Positions 42,415 to 51,694 of a DNA stretch of 64,000 bases are shown here, piece after piece. This stretch comes from Sphingomonas azotifigens NBRC 15497. Lineage in GTDB: Bacteria; Pseudomonadota; Alphaproteobacteria; Sphingomonadales; Sphingomonadaceae. Under the pieces are notes generated by a model. The model worked only from the letters and a program-made list of their open reading frames with translations. It made no database searches and had not been told where the DNA came from. The DNA lies in assembly GCF_002091475.1 (NCBI RefSeq), contig NZ_BCTR01000027.1, positions 62,001 through 126,000 on the forward strand. Reading direction: 5' to 3'. The translations under genes and the position numbers were made by a program. The stretch's first letter is position 1; each line of letters starts with the position of its first letter.

Positions 42415-43350
42415 CTAGGCGACCGACGGGGTGTCCTTCACGAGACGATGCAAAAGGCTCTTCAGCGCCTGTACTTCGGTGGGCTCGATGCGCTCGAGCA
42501 ACGTTTCCTCCGCGTCCTTGCCGATCGACAGCAGCTCGAGCATCAGCGCAAGTCCGTTCGCCGTCAGTTGCATGCGCATCGCCGCGCCATCGCCTTCGGC
42601 TGGCTCGACAAGACCTCGATTCTTCAACTTCAGCGCTTCCGCGGGGGTGAACGACCGGTCGTAGAACCGGCCGAGTTCCGCGATTTCTAGCATCGAGAGG
42701 TCCTTCGCAGCCAGTGCCGAAAGTGCGAAATACTCGTCCAGTCCGATCGCCCGTTGCTGCATCGCCTTCTTGATCGGTTCGAACAGCGCATATTGCACGC
42801 GCGGCAGCAGGAAGCCGAGAAACGATCGCGAAAAGGCAGCGGATTCCGCCTCATCCGCAGCGCGATGCGGGGCCAGTGCCGAGTATTTGCCGCTATGGAA
42901 GACGAGGGGCGCGGCATCCAGATGATCGAATTCGATCACTTCGCCCACGATGATGTCGTGATCACCGCCTTCGTATCGATAGGCCGTGCGGCACTTGAAG
43001 CGCGCAGCGCAGTCTTTCAGGAGCGGGATGTTGCCCGGCCCGCGCTCCACGGTGAGACCGGCGAACTTGTCGGTACCGCGTTTGGCGAAGCGATCGGAAA
43101 GCGCCTTTTGCTGGGTGGCGAGGATGTGGACGGCAAAATGCTCGGCCGCAGCGAAGGCAGGGCGGCTCATTGCGTTCTTACCGACACTCCACAGGATCAT
43201 CGGCGGGTCCAGCGAGACCGAGTTGAAGCTGTTCGCGGTCATACCGACGTCTTCGCCCTCCAGGCCGACGGTCGTCACGATCGTAACGCCCGTCGCGAAC
43301 GAGCCGAGGGCGTTCCGGAAATGCGATGGGTCGAAAGTCTGTCCGGTCAT
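42415..43350 (-). CDS. Flavin reductase with C-terminal MarR-like domain
   Basis: The protein is 311 aa. Residues 1-165 form a flavin reductase domain (FRNALGSFATGVTIVTT, NSFNSVSLDPPMILWSVG, HDIIVGEVIEFD). Residues about 195-305 have a MarR-like winged-helix layout (LSMLEIAELGRFYDRSFTPAEALKLKNRGLVEPAEGDGAAMRMQLTANG). The same fusion is known in the reductase of Acinetobacter p-hydroxyphenylacetate hydroxylase (HpaH C1), where the MarR-like part is autoinhibitory and effector-responsive. It would supply reduced flavin to a two-component monooxygenase, but none is encoded here. GGGAGG precedes the chosen ATG. Confidence 0.9.
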   Translation of the reverse strand: MTGQTFDPSHFRNALGSFATGVTIVTTVGLEGEDVGMTANSFNSVSLDPPMILWSVGKNAMSRPAFAAAEHFAVHILATQQKALSDRFAKRGTDKFAGLTVERGPGNIPLLKDCAARFKCRTAYRYEGGDHDIIVGEVIEFDHLDAAPLVFHSGKYSALAPHRAADEAESAAFSRSFLGFLLPRVQYALFEPIKKAMQQRAIGLDEYFALSALAAKDLSMLEIAELGRFYDRSFTPAEALKLKNRGLVEPAEGDGAAMRMQLTANGLALMLELLSIGKDAEETLLERIEPTEVQALKSLLHRLVKDTPSVA

Positions 43351-43405
43351 CAATGCCTCCCCGATATTCTGGCTGCTTGCGTCGCCCGCCATCGCCCCGA
43401 GCGCG

Positions 43406-44302
43406 CTATTCCTGGCGATAGTCGACCATGCCGTCGCCGAAGGCGGCGTCGCGTCGGCGAACCGCTTCCTTCAGCCCCAGGGCCTCGATGGAGCGACGGA
43501 ACTGCATACGGCCTTCCGACAGATGCCCGCGTGCGTCGATTTCGCTGGCCAGGCGCTGCAGCGTCTTGGCGCCCATCAGTTCCAGCCCGAGATTGACCAC
43601 ACGCTTGTTGCACGCGAGCAGATCCGGTGCGGTCGCGGCGATCCGCGCGGCCAGGGCTTCGACATGCGCGTCGAGCTTGGCGGGGGCAACGGATTCCAGC
43701 GCCAGGCCCAGCCGGGCGGCGTCCCTTCCGCGGAGCAGGTCGCCGGTAAGCAGCATGCGCTTCGCCCATTGCGGACCCATATGGTACAACCACATGTGCG
43801 AAGGCGGCGAGCCCTGCGCCCTCACCGGCGGATAGCCGATCCTCGCGTCGCTCGCCACGATCACCAGATCCGCCAGCAGGGCGATGTCGGTGCCGTTCGC
43901 GATGCAGTTTCCCTGTACCTTGGCGATGACCGGCTTGTGCATGTCGAACAGGACGAGCCGCAGTTCGTTCATCCTGCCCAACTGCCACATATCGTCATCG
44001 ATCGTGGCGGTTTGACTGCGATATTCGCCGGTCACGCCGTGGGCGGCGTCCTGCTGTTCCTTCACCGGACTGGGTTGCCCACCGGTCAGGTCCCAGCCCG
44101 CGCAGAAGTCACGGCCGGCACCCCCGAGGACAATGCAATGCACGCTGGTGAGATCGTCCGCCTCGAGAAGGGCGTCGCGCAGTTCCTGCAAGCTCTGCCA
44201 GTTCAGCGCATTCCGCTTTTCCGGTCGGTTCAGGGTGATCCAGGCGACATGGTCGCGAACCTCGAAACGCAGCTGCTCGGTCGATTTGAGCCATTTGCCC
44301 AT
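43406..44302 (-). CDS. Crotonase-fold protein lacking both canonical Glu residues
   Basis: The protein is 298 aa. LNRPEKRNALNWQSL, GRDFCAGWDLTGG and VQGNCIANGTDIALLADLVIVA define the fold and oxyanion hole. By eye, the two catalytic Glu positions of enoyl-CoA hydratase read Pro (IGYPPVRAQG) and Arg (WAKRMLLTG), so hydration by the canonical mechanism is unlikely. Other crotonase chemistry (decarboxylation, dehalogenation, C-C bond hydrolysis) should be considered. GAGAGGA lies before the ATG. It precedes the flavin reductase in the same orientation. Confidence 0.87.
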   Translation of the reverse strand: MGKWLKSTEQLRFEVRDHVAWITLNRPEKRNALNWQSLQELRDALLEADDLTSVHCIVLGGAGRDFCAGWDLTGGQPSPVKEQQDAAHGVTGEYRSQTATIDDDMWQLGRMNELRLVLFDMHKPVIAKVQGNCIANGTDIALLADLVIVASDARIGYPPVRAQGSPPSHMWLYHMGPQWAKRMLLTGDLLRGRDAARLGLALESVAPAKLDAHVEALAARIAATAPDLLACNKRVVNLGLELMGAKTLQRLASEIDARGHLSEGRMQFRRSIEALGLKEAVRRRDAAFGDGMVDYRQE

Positions 44303-44320
44303 GGCACATCCTCTCAGGGT

Positions 44321-44635
44321 TCAGCGGATCGGCGACCAGGCGGTCGGCATCAGCAAGCGGTTGCGCTGGCGCACCGGGGAGGGGCAGCGCGCGGCGAATG
44401 CACGCCATTCCGGATCGGCCCACAGCGCCTGTCGTCGAACCGCGCGGTCGTTAAGGTCCTCGAAGCCCCAGAGATGGACGATTTCGTTGAGGTCCGGCCC
44501 AATCTCGGTACGGAAATAGCCCAGCAGATTGCCCAGCACGCGCTTGGCGATATGCACGCCTTCCTTCTCGTAGATGGCCAGAAACGGCCCGATATCGGCA
44601 GGCGCGAAGCTGTAATTGCGTTCCTCGACGATCAT
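44321..44635 (-). CDS. NIPSNAP-family protein
   Basis: The protein is 104 aa. The ferredoxin-like alpha/beta pattern is MIVEERNYSFAPADIGPFLAIYEKEG, LGYFRTEIGPDLNEIVHLWGFEDLNDRAVRR, and a C-terminal NRLLMPTAWSPIR, as in NIPSNAP proteins. These are often small partners in catabolic clusters, with no defined reaction. It starts one base after the stop of the upstream crotonase, so it is cotranslated. Confidence 0.85.
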   Translation of the reverse strand: MIVEERNYSFAPADIGPFLAIYEKEGVHIAKRVLGNLLGYFRTEIGPDLNEIVHLWGFEDLNDRAVRRQALWADPEWRAFAARCPSPVRQRNRLLMPTAWSPIR

Positions 44636-44636
44636 C

Positions 44637-45470
44637 TCACATTCCTTTGAACGTGGCGGGGCGCTTTTCCTGAAACGCCTTGATCGCTTCCTTCGAATCC
44701 TCGGTCTGGAAGCAGCGCACCATGCTCGCGGCCTCCTGCTCGAAGTAGCGATCCATATCGATGTCTTCTGCAGCGATCAGGTTTTTCTTGATGTAGCGCA
44801 TCGCGATCGGCGGTCCGCTGGCGAGTCTGCGCGCGAAGGCCATGGTCTCCTCCAGCAGGCGGTCGTCGCCGAAGACCTTGCTGACCAGACCGATGCGCAG
44901 CGCTTCGTCCGCATACACTTTGTCCGACAGCATCAGGATCTCGCGCGCTTTGGTCGGGCCGACGAGCTGATGCAGATAATAGGCGCAGCCAAGGTCGCCC
45001 GACGCGCCGATCTTGCTGAAGGCGCTGGTGAAGAAGGCGGATTCCGACGCGAAGCGGAAGTCGCAGGCGATCGCCATCGACAGGCCTGCGCCGGCCGCCG
45101 GGCCTCGCACCATGGCGATGGTCGGCTTGCCCATCATGTGCAGCAGCGTCGCGATCTCGCTATTGGCCTTGATCCGCAGGTGCCGCTGTTCGGCTCCCTG
45201 CATGATGGGATCGCCTGCCCATTTGGCCGATACCTTGTCACGCGGATCGAGGATTCCGAGTTTGCTGACGTCGGCGCCGGCGCAAAATGCGTCCCCAACC
45301 CCCGTCAGTATCACTACCCGGATCCCGGGGTCGTTTGCTGCGTCGCGCAGTTCCGCCATCAGCTCCGCGCCCATCGGCTGGCTCAGCGCGTTGCGCATGG
45401 CCGGGTTGTTGAGCCGGATCGTCAGAATGCCATCTTCCAGATCGGTGAGGACAGGGGTCGTCATGTGCAT
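44637..45470 (-). CDS. Enoyl-CoA hydratase/isomerase family protein (PaaG-like)
   Basis: The protein is 277 aa. LNNPAMRNALSQPMGAEL, FCAGADVSKLG and VRGPAAGAGLSMAIACDFRFA mark the family. The first Glu position reads Ala (FTSAFSKIGASGDLG), while the second Glu appears kept (KAREILMLSD). The S-x-IGxxxDxG pattern recalls PaaG-type isomerases, which use an Asp in that loop (GASGDLG here). Double-bond isomerisation is therefore plausible. It is upstream of the NIPSNAP gene. Confidence 0.88.
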   Translation of the reverse strand: MHMTTPVLTDLEDGILTIRLNNPAMRNALSQPMGAELMAELRDAANDPGIRVVILTGVGDAFCAGADVSKLGILDPRDKVSAKWAGDPIMQGAEQRHLRIKANSEIATLLHMMGKPTIAMVRGPAAGAGLSMAIACDFRFASESAFFTSAFSKIGASGDLGCAYYLHQLVGPTKAREILMLSDKVYADEALRIGLVSKVFGDDRLLEETMAFARRLASGPPIAMRYIKKNLIAAEDIDMDRYFEQEAASMVRCFQTEDSKEAIKAFQEKRPATFKGM

Positions 45471-45630
45471 CGTCCCATGGGCGTCGCGAGCGTACGCACG
45501 ATCCGTGCGGTTCCTACCGACGACGATTCAGCTTCTCGCATCGCCCAGCGGCTGCAGCAGGCCCGCTGCGCACGGTGCGCAACCACCGCGGCGCGAGTTG
45601 GCGCGGCACCAGACCGTGTGGGCCGGGCGG

Positions 45631-47802
45631 TCAATAGAAGCGCTCCCCGCTGGCGGCCATCTCGCGGAGCATCCGTCCGGGGCGGAACCGCTCTCCGTAC
45701 AGATCCGCCAGCCGGTCGCACTGTGCGACGAAGGCGGCAACGCCGACCTGATCGATAAGCGAGAGGGGACCGCCCGTCCAAAGCGGAAAGCTGAATCCCA
45801 AGGTCGCGCCGACATCCGCTTCGCGCGGATCGGCAAGCACACCTTCTTCGAGGCACTTGGCCGCCTCGAGTGCCATTCGGTAGAGAATGCGGTTCTTGAG
45901 GTCGGTCTTGACGCGCTCGTCGAATGCGTCGGTCAGCGTGGGTTTGGCGATGTCGGCGAGCCCCGGCCAGAGCGACTTGGTCTTGCCGTCCTCCGCATAA
46001 TCGAAAAAGCCCTTGCCATTACGGCGACCGTGGCGTCCGTGCTCGACGACCAGCTTGTGCAAGATGGCATCCGCCGCACTCGGCACATAGGCGTCGCCAA
46101 GATCGCGTCTGGTCTGCTGGAGTACATGATAGGGCAGTTCCAGGCCGATCGCATCCGGGAGCGACAGCGGCCCCACCGGCATTCCCGTCATCTGCCCGAT
46201 ATTCTCCACGATCGCAGGCGCGATGCCTTCGGCGAGCATCTCGCAGGGCTCTTCGAGATACATGGAGATCGTTCTGGAGGTGTAGAAGCCGCGCGAATCC
46301 TTGACGACGATCGGCGTCTTGCGGATCGCCGCGACATAGTCGAACGCAGCGGCGAGGGTCGCGTCGTTCGTCCGCTCGCCCCGAATGATTTCGACCAGTT
46401 CCATCCGCTCCACGGGGGAAAAGAAGTGCAGGCCGATGAAGCTCTCCGGCCGGGCGGACGCTGCGGCAAGGCCGGTGATCGGCAGGGTCGAGGTGTTCGA
46501 GGCCAGGACGGCACCTGGCGCCAGCTTCGCTTCGGCGCGCCGCGTCACCTCCGCTTTCACCGCACGGTCTTCGAACACCGCTTCGATGACGATGTCCGCG
46601 TCGGCGACGCGGTCGTAGTCGGTGGTAGCGGTGATCCTGGCGAGGATCGCGTCAGCCGCGTCCGGCGAGGACCGGCCGCGGGCAATGGCCTTTTCGAGTG
46701 CGGCGCGAACATGGGCCTTGCCCTTGTCCGCGGCCTCCTGGGTGATGTCGATCAACAAGGTCTCGATGCCGGCGGCAGCCTGGGCATGGGCGATACCGCT
46801 TCCCATCAGGCCTGCGCCGATCACGACGGCTTTGTGGAACCTGCGAACCGGGATGCCGAGCGGGCGGTTGGCGCCGTTCCTGATCTCGCGCGGCGACACG
46901 ACCTTGGTACGTAGGATGGAGCGCGCCTGGGGCGACCGTGCCGCCTTGATGAACTCCCGCATCTCGATCCTCAGGCCGGCGTCGAACGGAAGTTGCGTCC
47001 CTTCGTAGACCGCCGTCAGGATATGCCCCTGCGCGGGATAGTTGCCGTGATATCGCTGGCGCGACAGCGCCGCCGCAACGGCGATGGCTTCGCTGTTGGC
47101 CTGCACATAAGGTCCGCCGCCGGGGACGGCATAGCCCTTCTTGTCCCAGGGCTGCACCGGATCGCCATGCTCGCGCACCCAGTTCCGGGCGGCCTCGACG
47201 GTCTCGCCGAGCGGGACCAGGGCGTGGACAAGGCCGATCTTCACCGCTTCGGCCGCACCGATGATCTTGCTTTCGAGAAGTAGCGGCAGCGCCGCCCGGA
47301 TGCCGACGATGCGCGGCAGCCGCTGGGTTCCGCCACCGGCTGGCAGCAGGCCCAGGCTCGCTTCGATCAGTCCAATCTTCGCCTCGGGCCCGTCGCTGGC
47401 TACCCGGTAATGGCAGGCGGTCACGAGTTCCGCCCCACCGCCCAGCGCCGTCCCCTCGATGGCGCACGCAACCGGCTTGCCGCAGGTCTCGAGGCTACGG
47501 AACAGCGCCTGCGCTTCGGTCAGCCGCGCCACGTCGCGGGTGAGGGTTTCGGCTTCGGTACCGGGCTCGGGCGGTCCGGCGAAGGTTTCGAGGTGCATGA
47601 AGTCGCCGCCCGCGCAAAACGTCCCGGCTTTGGCGGACGCCAGCACCACGCCTCTGATGGCCGCATCGGCCTTGATGCGCGCGACAAGGGCCGCGAACTC
47701 TTCGAGCGTCTCGGCGTCCAGCGTATTGATCCGGCGATCCGCCATGTCGAACGTGATCAGCGCGATGCCGTCGGAATCGATCTCGATCTTCCAATGTTTC
47801 AT
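45631..47802 (-). CDS. FadJ/FadB-like fusion: enoyl-CoA hydratase plus 3-hydroxyacyl-CoA dehydrogenase
   Basis: The protein is 723 aa. Residues 1-290 are a crotonase domain (FCAGGDFMHLETF, IEGTALGGGAELVTACHYRVA, GLIEASLGLLPAGGGTQRLPR). From about 310 a 3-hydroxyacyl-CoA dehydrogenase follows, with the NAD-binding AVVIGAGLMGSGIAHAQAAAG, then FIGLHFFSPVERMELVEIIRG holding the catalytic His, and a C-terminal helical repeat. It catalyses two successive beta-oxidation steps. It lies 25 bases after the thiolase, forming a thiolase-FadJ unit as in classical fatty acid oxidation. Confidence 0.94.
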   Translation of the reverse strand: MKHWKIEIDSDGIALITFDMADRRINTLDAETLEEFAALVARIKADAAIRGVVLASAKAGTFCAGGDFMHLETFAGPPEPGTEAETLTRDVARLTEAQALFRSLETCGKPVACAIEGTALGGGAELVTACHYRVASDGPEAKIGLIEASLGLLPAGGGTQRLPRIVGIRAALPLLLESKIIGAAEAVKIGLVHALVPLGETVEAARNWVREHGDPVQPWDKKGYAVPGGGPYVQANSEAIAVAAALSRQRYHGNYPAQGHILTAVYEGTQLPFDAGLRIEMREFIKAARSPQARSILRTKVVSPREIRNGANRPLGIPVRRFHKAVVIGAGLMGSGIAHAQAAAGIETLLIDITQEAADKGKAHVRAALEKAIARGRSSPDAADAILARITATTDYDRVADADIVIEAVFEDRAVKAEVTRRAEAKLAPGAVLASNTSTLPITGLAAASARPESFIGLHFFSPVERMELVEIIRGERTNDATLAAAFDYVAAIRKTPIVVKDSRGFYTSRTISMYLEEPCEMLAEGIAPAIVENIGQMTGMPVGPLSLPDAIGLELPYHVLQQTRRDLGDAYVPSAADAILHKLVVEHGRHGRRNGKGFFDYAEDGKTKSLWPGLADIAKPTLTDAFDERVKTDLKNRILYRMALEAAKCLEEGVLADPREADVGATLGFSFPLWTGGPLSLIDQVGVAAFVAQCDRLADLYGERFRPGRMLREMAASGERFY

Positions 47803-47827
47803 GCGGTGTTCCAGTTCTGGATAGCGA

Positions 47828-49048
47828 TCAGACGCGCTGGATGAGGGCGGCAGTGCCCATGCCACCGCCGACACAAAGTGCGACCACGGCGAGCTCCTTG
47901 TCGGCGCGTTCGAGTTCATCGAGCGCGGTGCCCACCAGCATCGCGCCCGTCGCGCCGAGGGGGTGGCCCATCGCGATCGCACCGCCGTTCACGTTCATCC
48001 GGTCGTGGGGGACGGCGAGCGCCGTCATCATGCGGAGGACGACGGCGGCAAACGCCTCGTTCAGTTCGAAGATGTCGATGTCGTTCACCGTCATCCCCTG
48101 GGCCTTGAGCAGCTTCTCCACGACCGGCACGGGGCCGCTCAACATGATGGACGGATCCGATCCGATCGAAGCTGCCGCGCGCACCACGCCGCGCGCTTTC
48201 AGTCCGGCGCGGGCACCCGCCTCGTGCGTGCCCATCAATACCGCCGCTGCGCCATCGACGATGCCCGCCGAATTGCCGGCATGATGCACATGCGCAATCT
48301 TTTCGACTTGCGGGTACCGCTGGCGCGCGGTTGCATCGAACAGCATTTCGCCCATTTGTGCGAAGGACGGCTGCAGTGCCGACAAGGACTCGGTCGTCGT
48401 CTCGGCGCGAATATGTTCGTCGCGATCGAGGCGTAGCATCCCCAGCTGGTCCTTGACGGGCACGATCGACCTGGCGAAGCGTCCTTCTGACCAGGCACGG
48501 GCCGCGCGCCGCTGGCTCTCTGCAGCATAAGCGTCGACATCGTGGCGGCCATATCCGTCCAGCGTGGCGAGAAGGTCGGCTGCGACTCCTTGGGGCAGCA
48601 CATAGTTCTCGAGCAGCGAGATAGGGTCGGTCCCGATCGCGCTGCCTTCGGAGCCCATCGGAACCCGGCTCATGCTCGCAACGCCGCCGGCGATCACCAT
48701 GTCCGCTTCGCCGGACATCAGCTTGCCTGCACCTACATTGCAGGCTTCCAGGCCCGAGGCGCAAAAGCGGTTGAGCTGCATCCCCGGTACGCGATGATCA
48801 TATCGAGCCCGAAGGAGCGCGGTTCGCGTGATCACGCCGCCTTGCTCGCCCACCGCATCGACGCAGCCAAAGACCGCGTCGTCGACCACGCTGGTGTCGA
48901 GTGCGTTGCGGTCCCGGATCGCTTCCAGCACCTGCGCGGCGAGGGACACGGATGTGATTTCGTGCAGGGACCCTTCTTTGCGGCCCCGACCACGCGGCGT
49001 GCGCACCGTGTCGTAGATATAGGCTTGTCTCATCCGCCGTCGCCTCAT
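47828..49048 (-). CDS. Thiolase (acetyl-CoA C-acyltransferase, FadA/FadI-like)
   Basis: The protein is 406 aa. The nucleophile is Cys96 in LNRFCASG; FELNEAFAAV, MNVNGGAIAMGHPLGATGAM and LCVGGGMGTA hold the remaining catalytic residues, so it should be active. AGGAGAG lies two bases before the ATG at 49048; an ATG at 49033 (MRQAYIYDT) gives the more usual N-terminus. It leads the thiolase-FadJ unit and is divergent from an SDR gene with a CGACCG element between. Confidence 0.94.
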   Translation of the reverse strand: MRRRRMRQAYIYDTVRTPRGRGRKEGSLHEITSVSLAAQVLEAIRDRNALDTSVVDDAVFGCVDAVGEQGGVITRTALLRARYDHRVPGMQLNRFCASGLEACNVGAGKLMSGEADMVIAGGVASMSRVPMGSEGSAIGTDPISLLENYVLPQGVAADLLATLDGYGRHDVDAYAAESQRRAARAWSEGRFARSIVPVKDQLGMLRLDRDEHIRAETTTESLSALQPSFAQMGEMLFDATARQRYPQVEKIAHVHHAGNSAGIVDGAAAVLMGTHEAGARAGLKARGVVRAAASIGSDPSIMLSGPVPVVEKLLKAQGMTVNDIDIFELNEAFAAVVLRMMTALAVPHDRMNVNGGAIAMGHPLGATGAMLVGTALDELERADKELAVVALCVGGGMGTAALIQRV

Positions 49049-49160
49049 CGCTCTCCTGCTTCGCGACCGATGTCCTATGGCCGACGCGAAGGTGCGGGAG
49101 GAGTAACGGAACCCGTTGGCGGGCCCTGCGCCGCTTGCCGGTCGCTGCTCCTCTGATGTT

Positions 49161-49184
49161 TCAACCTAGCGACCGTTTGATTGA
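49161..49184 (+). promoter_or_regulatory. CGACCG regulatory element, site B
   Basis: The site reads TCAACCTAGCGACCGTTTGA followed by TTGA, between the divergent thiolase (minus) and SDR (plus) genes. It aligns without gaps to sites at 38592, 53197 and 56091. Its location fits control of both directions. Confidence 0.6.
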
Positions 49185-49276
49185 TATGGCAAGGCCTATT
49201 TGGGCTGCACGTTGGCGGGACCATGCAGGGCACGGCATGGGCAAATTGCGCGTGCGCGGACGAGCGGGAGAGGCCT

Positions 49277-50113
49277 TTGACCAAAGAATCGCTGGCCGTG
49301 GTGATCGGTGCGGGCGGGATGGGAGCGGCGATCGCGGCGACCTTGTCGCGTGACCATGCCGTGCTCCTGGCCGATATCGACGCGGCGCGTGCGGAGCAGC
49401 GGGCCGCAGCGCTGCGCAGCGAAGGCCGGACCGCCACCGCAGCCTGTTGCGATGTGACCAGTGCCGAGTCGGTATATGCCCTGGCTGCCATGGTTGGGGA
49501 GCGCGGGGGCTTTCGCGTTCTCGCCCATGTCGCCGGTATGTCGCCGTCCATGGCCGCGTTCGACGCGATCATGCGCGTCAACCTTCTGGGCCCGGCAAGA
49601 GTGGCGCAGGCACTGCTGCCGTTCGCGCAGCCCGGGGCTGCGGCAATCGTGATCGCCTCTTTGGGGGCGCATCTGGTCGCGGTTCCGCCACCGGTCGCAG
49701 CGGTGCTTCGCGAACATGCCACACAGGACGATATCAGCGAGCGGTTGCGGGCGGAACTCGGCGAGGACGCAGCGACGTCGGACCTGGCGTATCAATTGTC
49801 CAAGTTCGGCGTGCTGATGCTCTGCCGCCGCGAGGCAGCGCGTTGGGCCGAGCGCCAGGCGCGGATCCTGTCCGTTTCACCTGGCCTGATCGCAACTCCG
49901 ATGGGTGCGCGCGAATGGGAGACGAATGCGGCGAAGCGCCGTCTCGCCGCGATGGCGCCCTTGAAGCGGGAGGGGAGATTGGACGAAATATCCGAGGTCG
50001 TGGCGTTCCTCGCTTCCGATCGTGCGTCCTTCATTACCGGCACCGACGTGCTGATCGATGGCGGCTTGGCGGGCGCGATATCCGACGTATCGTTCGGCGG
50101 CGGATCGATCTGA
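49277..50113 (+). CDS. SDR-family oxidoreductase
   Basis: The protein is 278 aa from a TTG at 49277, chosen because GGGAGAGG lies four bases upstream and the Rossmann strand begins at once (KESLAVVIGAGGMGAAIA). An ATG at 49223 is an alternative. The nucleotide motif GAGGMG departs from the usual TGxxxGIG. The catalytic residues appear as the Ser in VIASLGAH and YQLSK, with FITGTDVLIDGG at the C-terminus. It likely oxidises a hydroxyl group. It converges on the aldehyde dehydrogenase gene. Confidence 0.85.
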   Translation: MTKESLAVVIGAGGMGAAIAATLSRDHAVLLADIDAARAEQRAAALRSEGRTATAACCDVTSAESVYALAAMVGERGGFRVLAHVAGMSPSMAAFDAIMRVNLLGPARVAQALLPFAQPGAAAIVIASLGAHLVAVPPPVAAVLREHATQDDISERLRAELGEDAATSDLAYQLSKFGVLMLCRREAARWAERQARILSVSPGLIATPMGAREWETNAAKRRLAAMAPLKREGRLDEISEVVAFLASDRASFITGTDVLIDGGLAGAISDVSFGGGSI

Positions 50114-50146
50114 CGCAGCACGGCCTTTGCGGACGGCCCATCCCCG

Positions 50147-50160
50147 CCTCCGCGCGGAGG
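50147..50160. terminator. Possible terminator between SDR and aldehyde dehydrogenase genes
   Basis: CCTCCGCGCGGAGG is a perfect 14-base palindrome in the short gap between two convergent genes. It has no loop and no T-tract, so it is only a weak terminator candidate. Confidence 0.3.
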
Positions 50161-50184
50161 GAGGGAAGGGGCATCGCACAACCG

Positions 50185-51654
50185 TCAGCGGACCAGCACG
50201 GTCTTGAGATGAAGGAACTCGTCGATGCCTGCCCGGCCGCCTTCCTTGCCATATCCGCTAAGGCCTATCCCGCCAAAGGGTGCGTTGTAGGTCAGCGGAT
50301 CGCCGCCGTTGACGCCGACAGTGCCGCACCGCAACTGGCGAACCAGTCGTCGGATCCGCCGCTCGTCCGTCGTCTGGACATAGGCCGACAGTCCGTAGCG
50401 GGTGCTGTTGGCAAGCGCGACCGCCTCGCTTTCGTCGTCGAAACACATGACCGAGATGACCGGGCCGAAGATTTCCTTCTGCGCGACGGCGCTGTTGGGA
50501 TCGACATCGGCCAGCACCGTTGGCGCGACGAACCAGCCGTCGCCCAGTTCGCCGCCGAGGCGCTCACCGCCCGTCGTCACGCGGCCGCTGCCCGATGCCG
50601 CGGCTTCCGACACGATGTTCAGGATGCGCTGGCTCGACGCCTCGCTGATCACAGGGCCAACCACCGTGTCTTCCAGCAACGGATCGCCCACCGGCATGGC
50701 CGATACCGTGGCTGTCAGCCGCTCGAGAAAGTCCTTGTAGATCGATCGTTCGATCAGCACGCGGGTGGGAAGCGCGCAGCCTTGGCCGGCATTCGCCAGC
50801 CCTGCCAGGCTGGTATGGCGGCACGCCGCGTCGAGATCGGCATCGGCGAAGATGAGGTTCGCGGATTTGCCGCCGAGTTCGAGTACCGACGGCGTAAGGT
50901 TGCGGGCTGCGCCTTCGAGGATGCGTTGCGCCGTCGCGGCGCCTCCCGTGAAGGTGATCTTGGAGACATCTGGATGGCCGGTCAGCGCCGTTCCCGCGGC
51001 CGCACCGCCATGGACAAGATTGATCACGCCGGCAGGGACACCCGCCCTTGTCGCCAGCGCCAGGAACTTCTGCGCGGTGAAGGGGGCGATTTCGGCTGGT
51101 TTGAGAACGACCGTGTTGCCGGCTGCCAGCGCCGGGATCACCTTCATTCCCAACGAGATGATAGGGCCGTTCCAGGTCACGATGACTGCGATCACGCCAA
51201 GCGGCTCGGGAATGCTGTAGACGAAGCCGGCCTCGTCCAGTGACGCGATCTGTCCTTCCAGCTTGTCGGCCCACCCGGCATAATAGCTGGTGAACTTCTG
51301 GGAAATCAGACTGATGTGGCGGGTGAAGGAAACCGCACCGCCGAACTCGAGGCTAGAAAGCACGGCCAGCTCGTCGGCATGGTCGCCGAGGAGTGTCGCC
51401 AGGCGTTCCAGTATCTGGCGCCGCTCAAGCGGCGGCTTCGCGCGCCAGCCTGCAAATGCCCGTTTCGCGGCGGCAACGGCGGCATCCACTTCGTCGGCGC
51501 CTGCCAGCGGAATGTCGGCTTGCACCTCCCCCGTCGATGGATTGATGTGTCGGTGAACGCCCTGGGATCCACCCCATAGGGCAGCACCATCGACGATATG
51601 GTGCAGCGCAGGAATATGGACCGCTGCCGCATGGTGTCGATCTGGCAGGCTCAC
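50185..51654 (-). CDS. Aldehyde dehydrogenase (NAD(P)-dependent, ALDH superfamily)
   Basis: The protein is 489 aa from a GTG at 51654, preceded by AAGGAG; an upstream in-frame ATG lacks a site. VTWNGPIISLGMKVIPALAAGNTVVLKPAE is the NAD-binding segment, ITFTGG the Rossmann turn, LELGGKSANL holds the catalytic Glu and NAGQGCALPTR the catalytic Cys. It ends with PFGGIGLSGYGKEGG. It oxidises an aldehyde to a carboxylic acid in the cytoplasm. A P450 remnant separates it from the zinc alcohol dehydrogenase, suggesting an alcohol-to-acid route for a hydroxylated substrate. Confidence 0.93.
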   Translation of the reverse strand: MSLPDRHHAAAVHIPALHHIVDGAALWGGSQGVHRHINPSTGEVQADIPLAGADEVDAAVAAAKRAFAGWRAKPPLERRQILERLATLLGDHADELAVLSSLEFGGAVSFTRHISLISQKFTSYYAGWADKLEGQIASLDEAGFVYSIPEPLGVIAVIVTWNGPIISLGMKVIPALAAGNTVVLKPAEIAPFTAQKFLALATRAGVPAGVINLVHGGAAAGTALTGHPDVSKITFTGGAATAQRILEGAARNLTPSVLELGGKSANLIFADADLDAACRHTSLAGLANAGQGCALPTRVLIERSIYKDFLERLTATVSAMPVGDPLLEDTVVGPVISEASSQRILNIVSEAAASGSGRVTTGGERLGGELGDGWFVAPTVLADVDPNSAVAQKEIFGPVISVMCFDDESEAVALANSTRYGLSAYVQTTDERRIRRLVRQLRCGTVGVNGGDPLTYNAPFGGIGLSGYGKEGGRAGIDEFLHLKTVLVR

Positions 51655-51694
51655 GCGTTTCTCCTTGAGGCTGTGTGGTCGCACGTTCGCGTCG

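Noticed and set aside
45511-45530. A CTACCGAC-GACGATT stretch resembling the CGACCG element before the crotonase at 45470
   Set aside because: It needs a gap to align and lacks the CGACCG core, so it was not added to the four listed sites.
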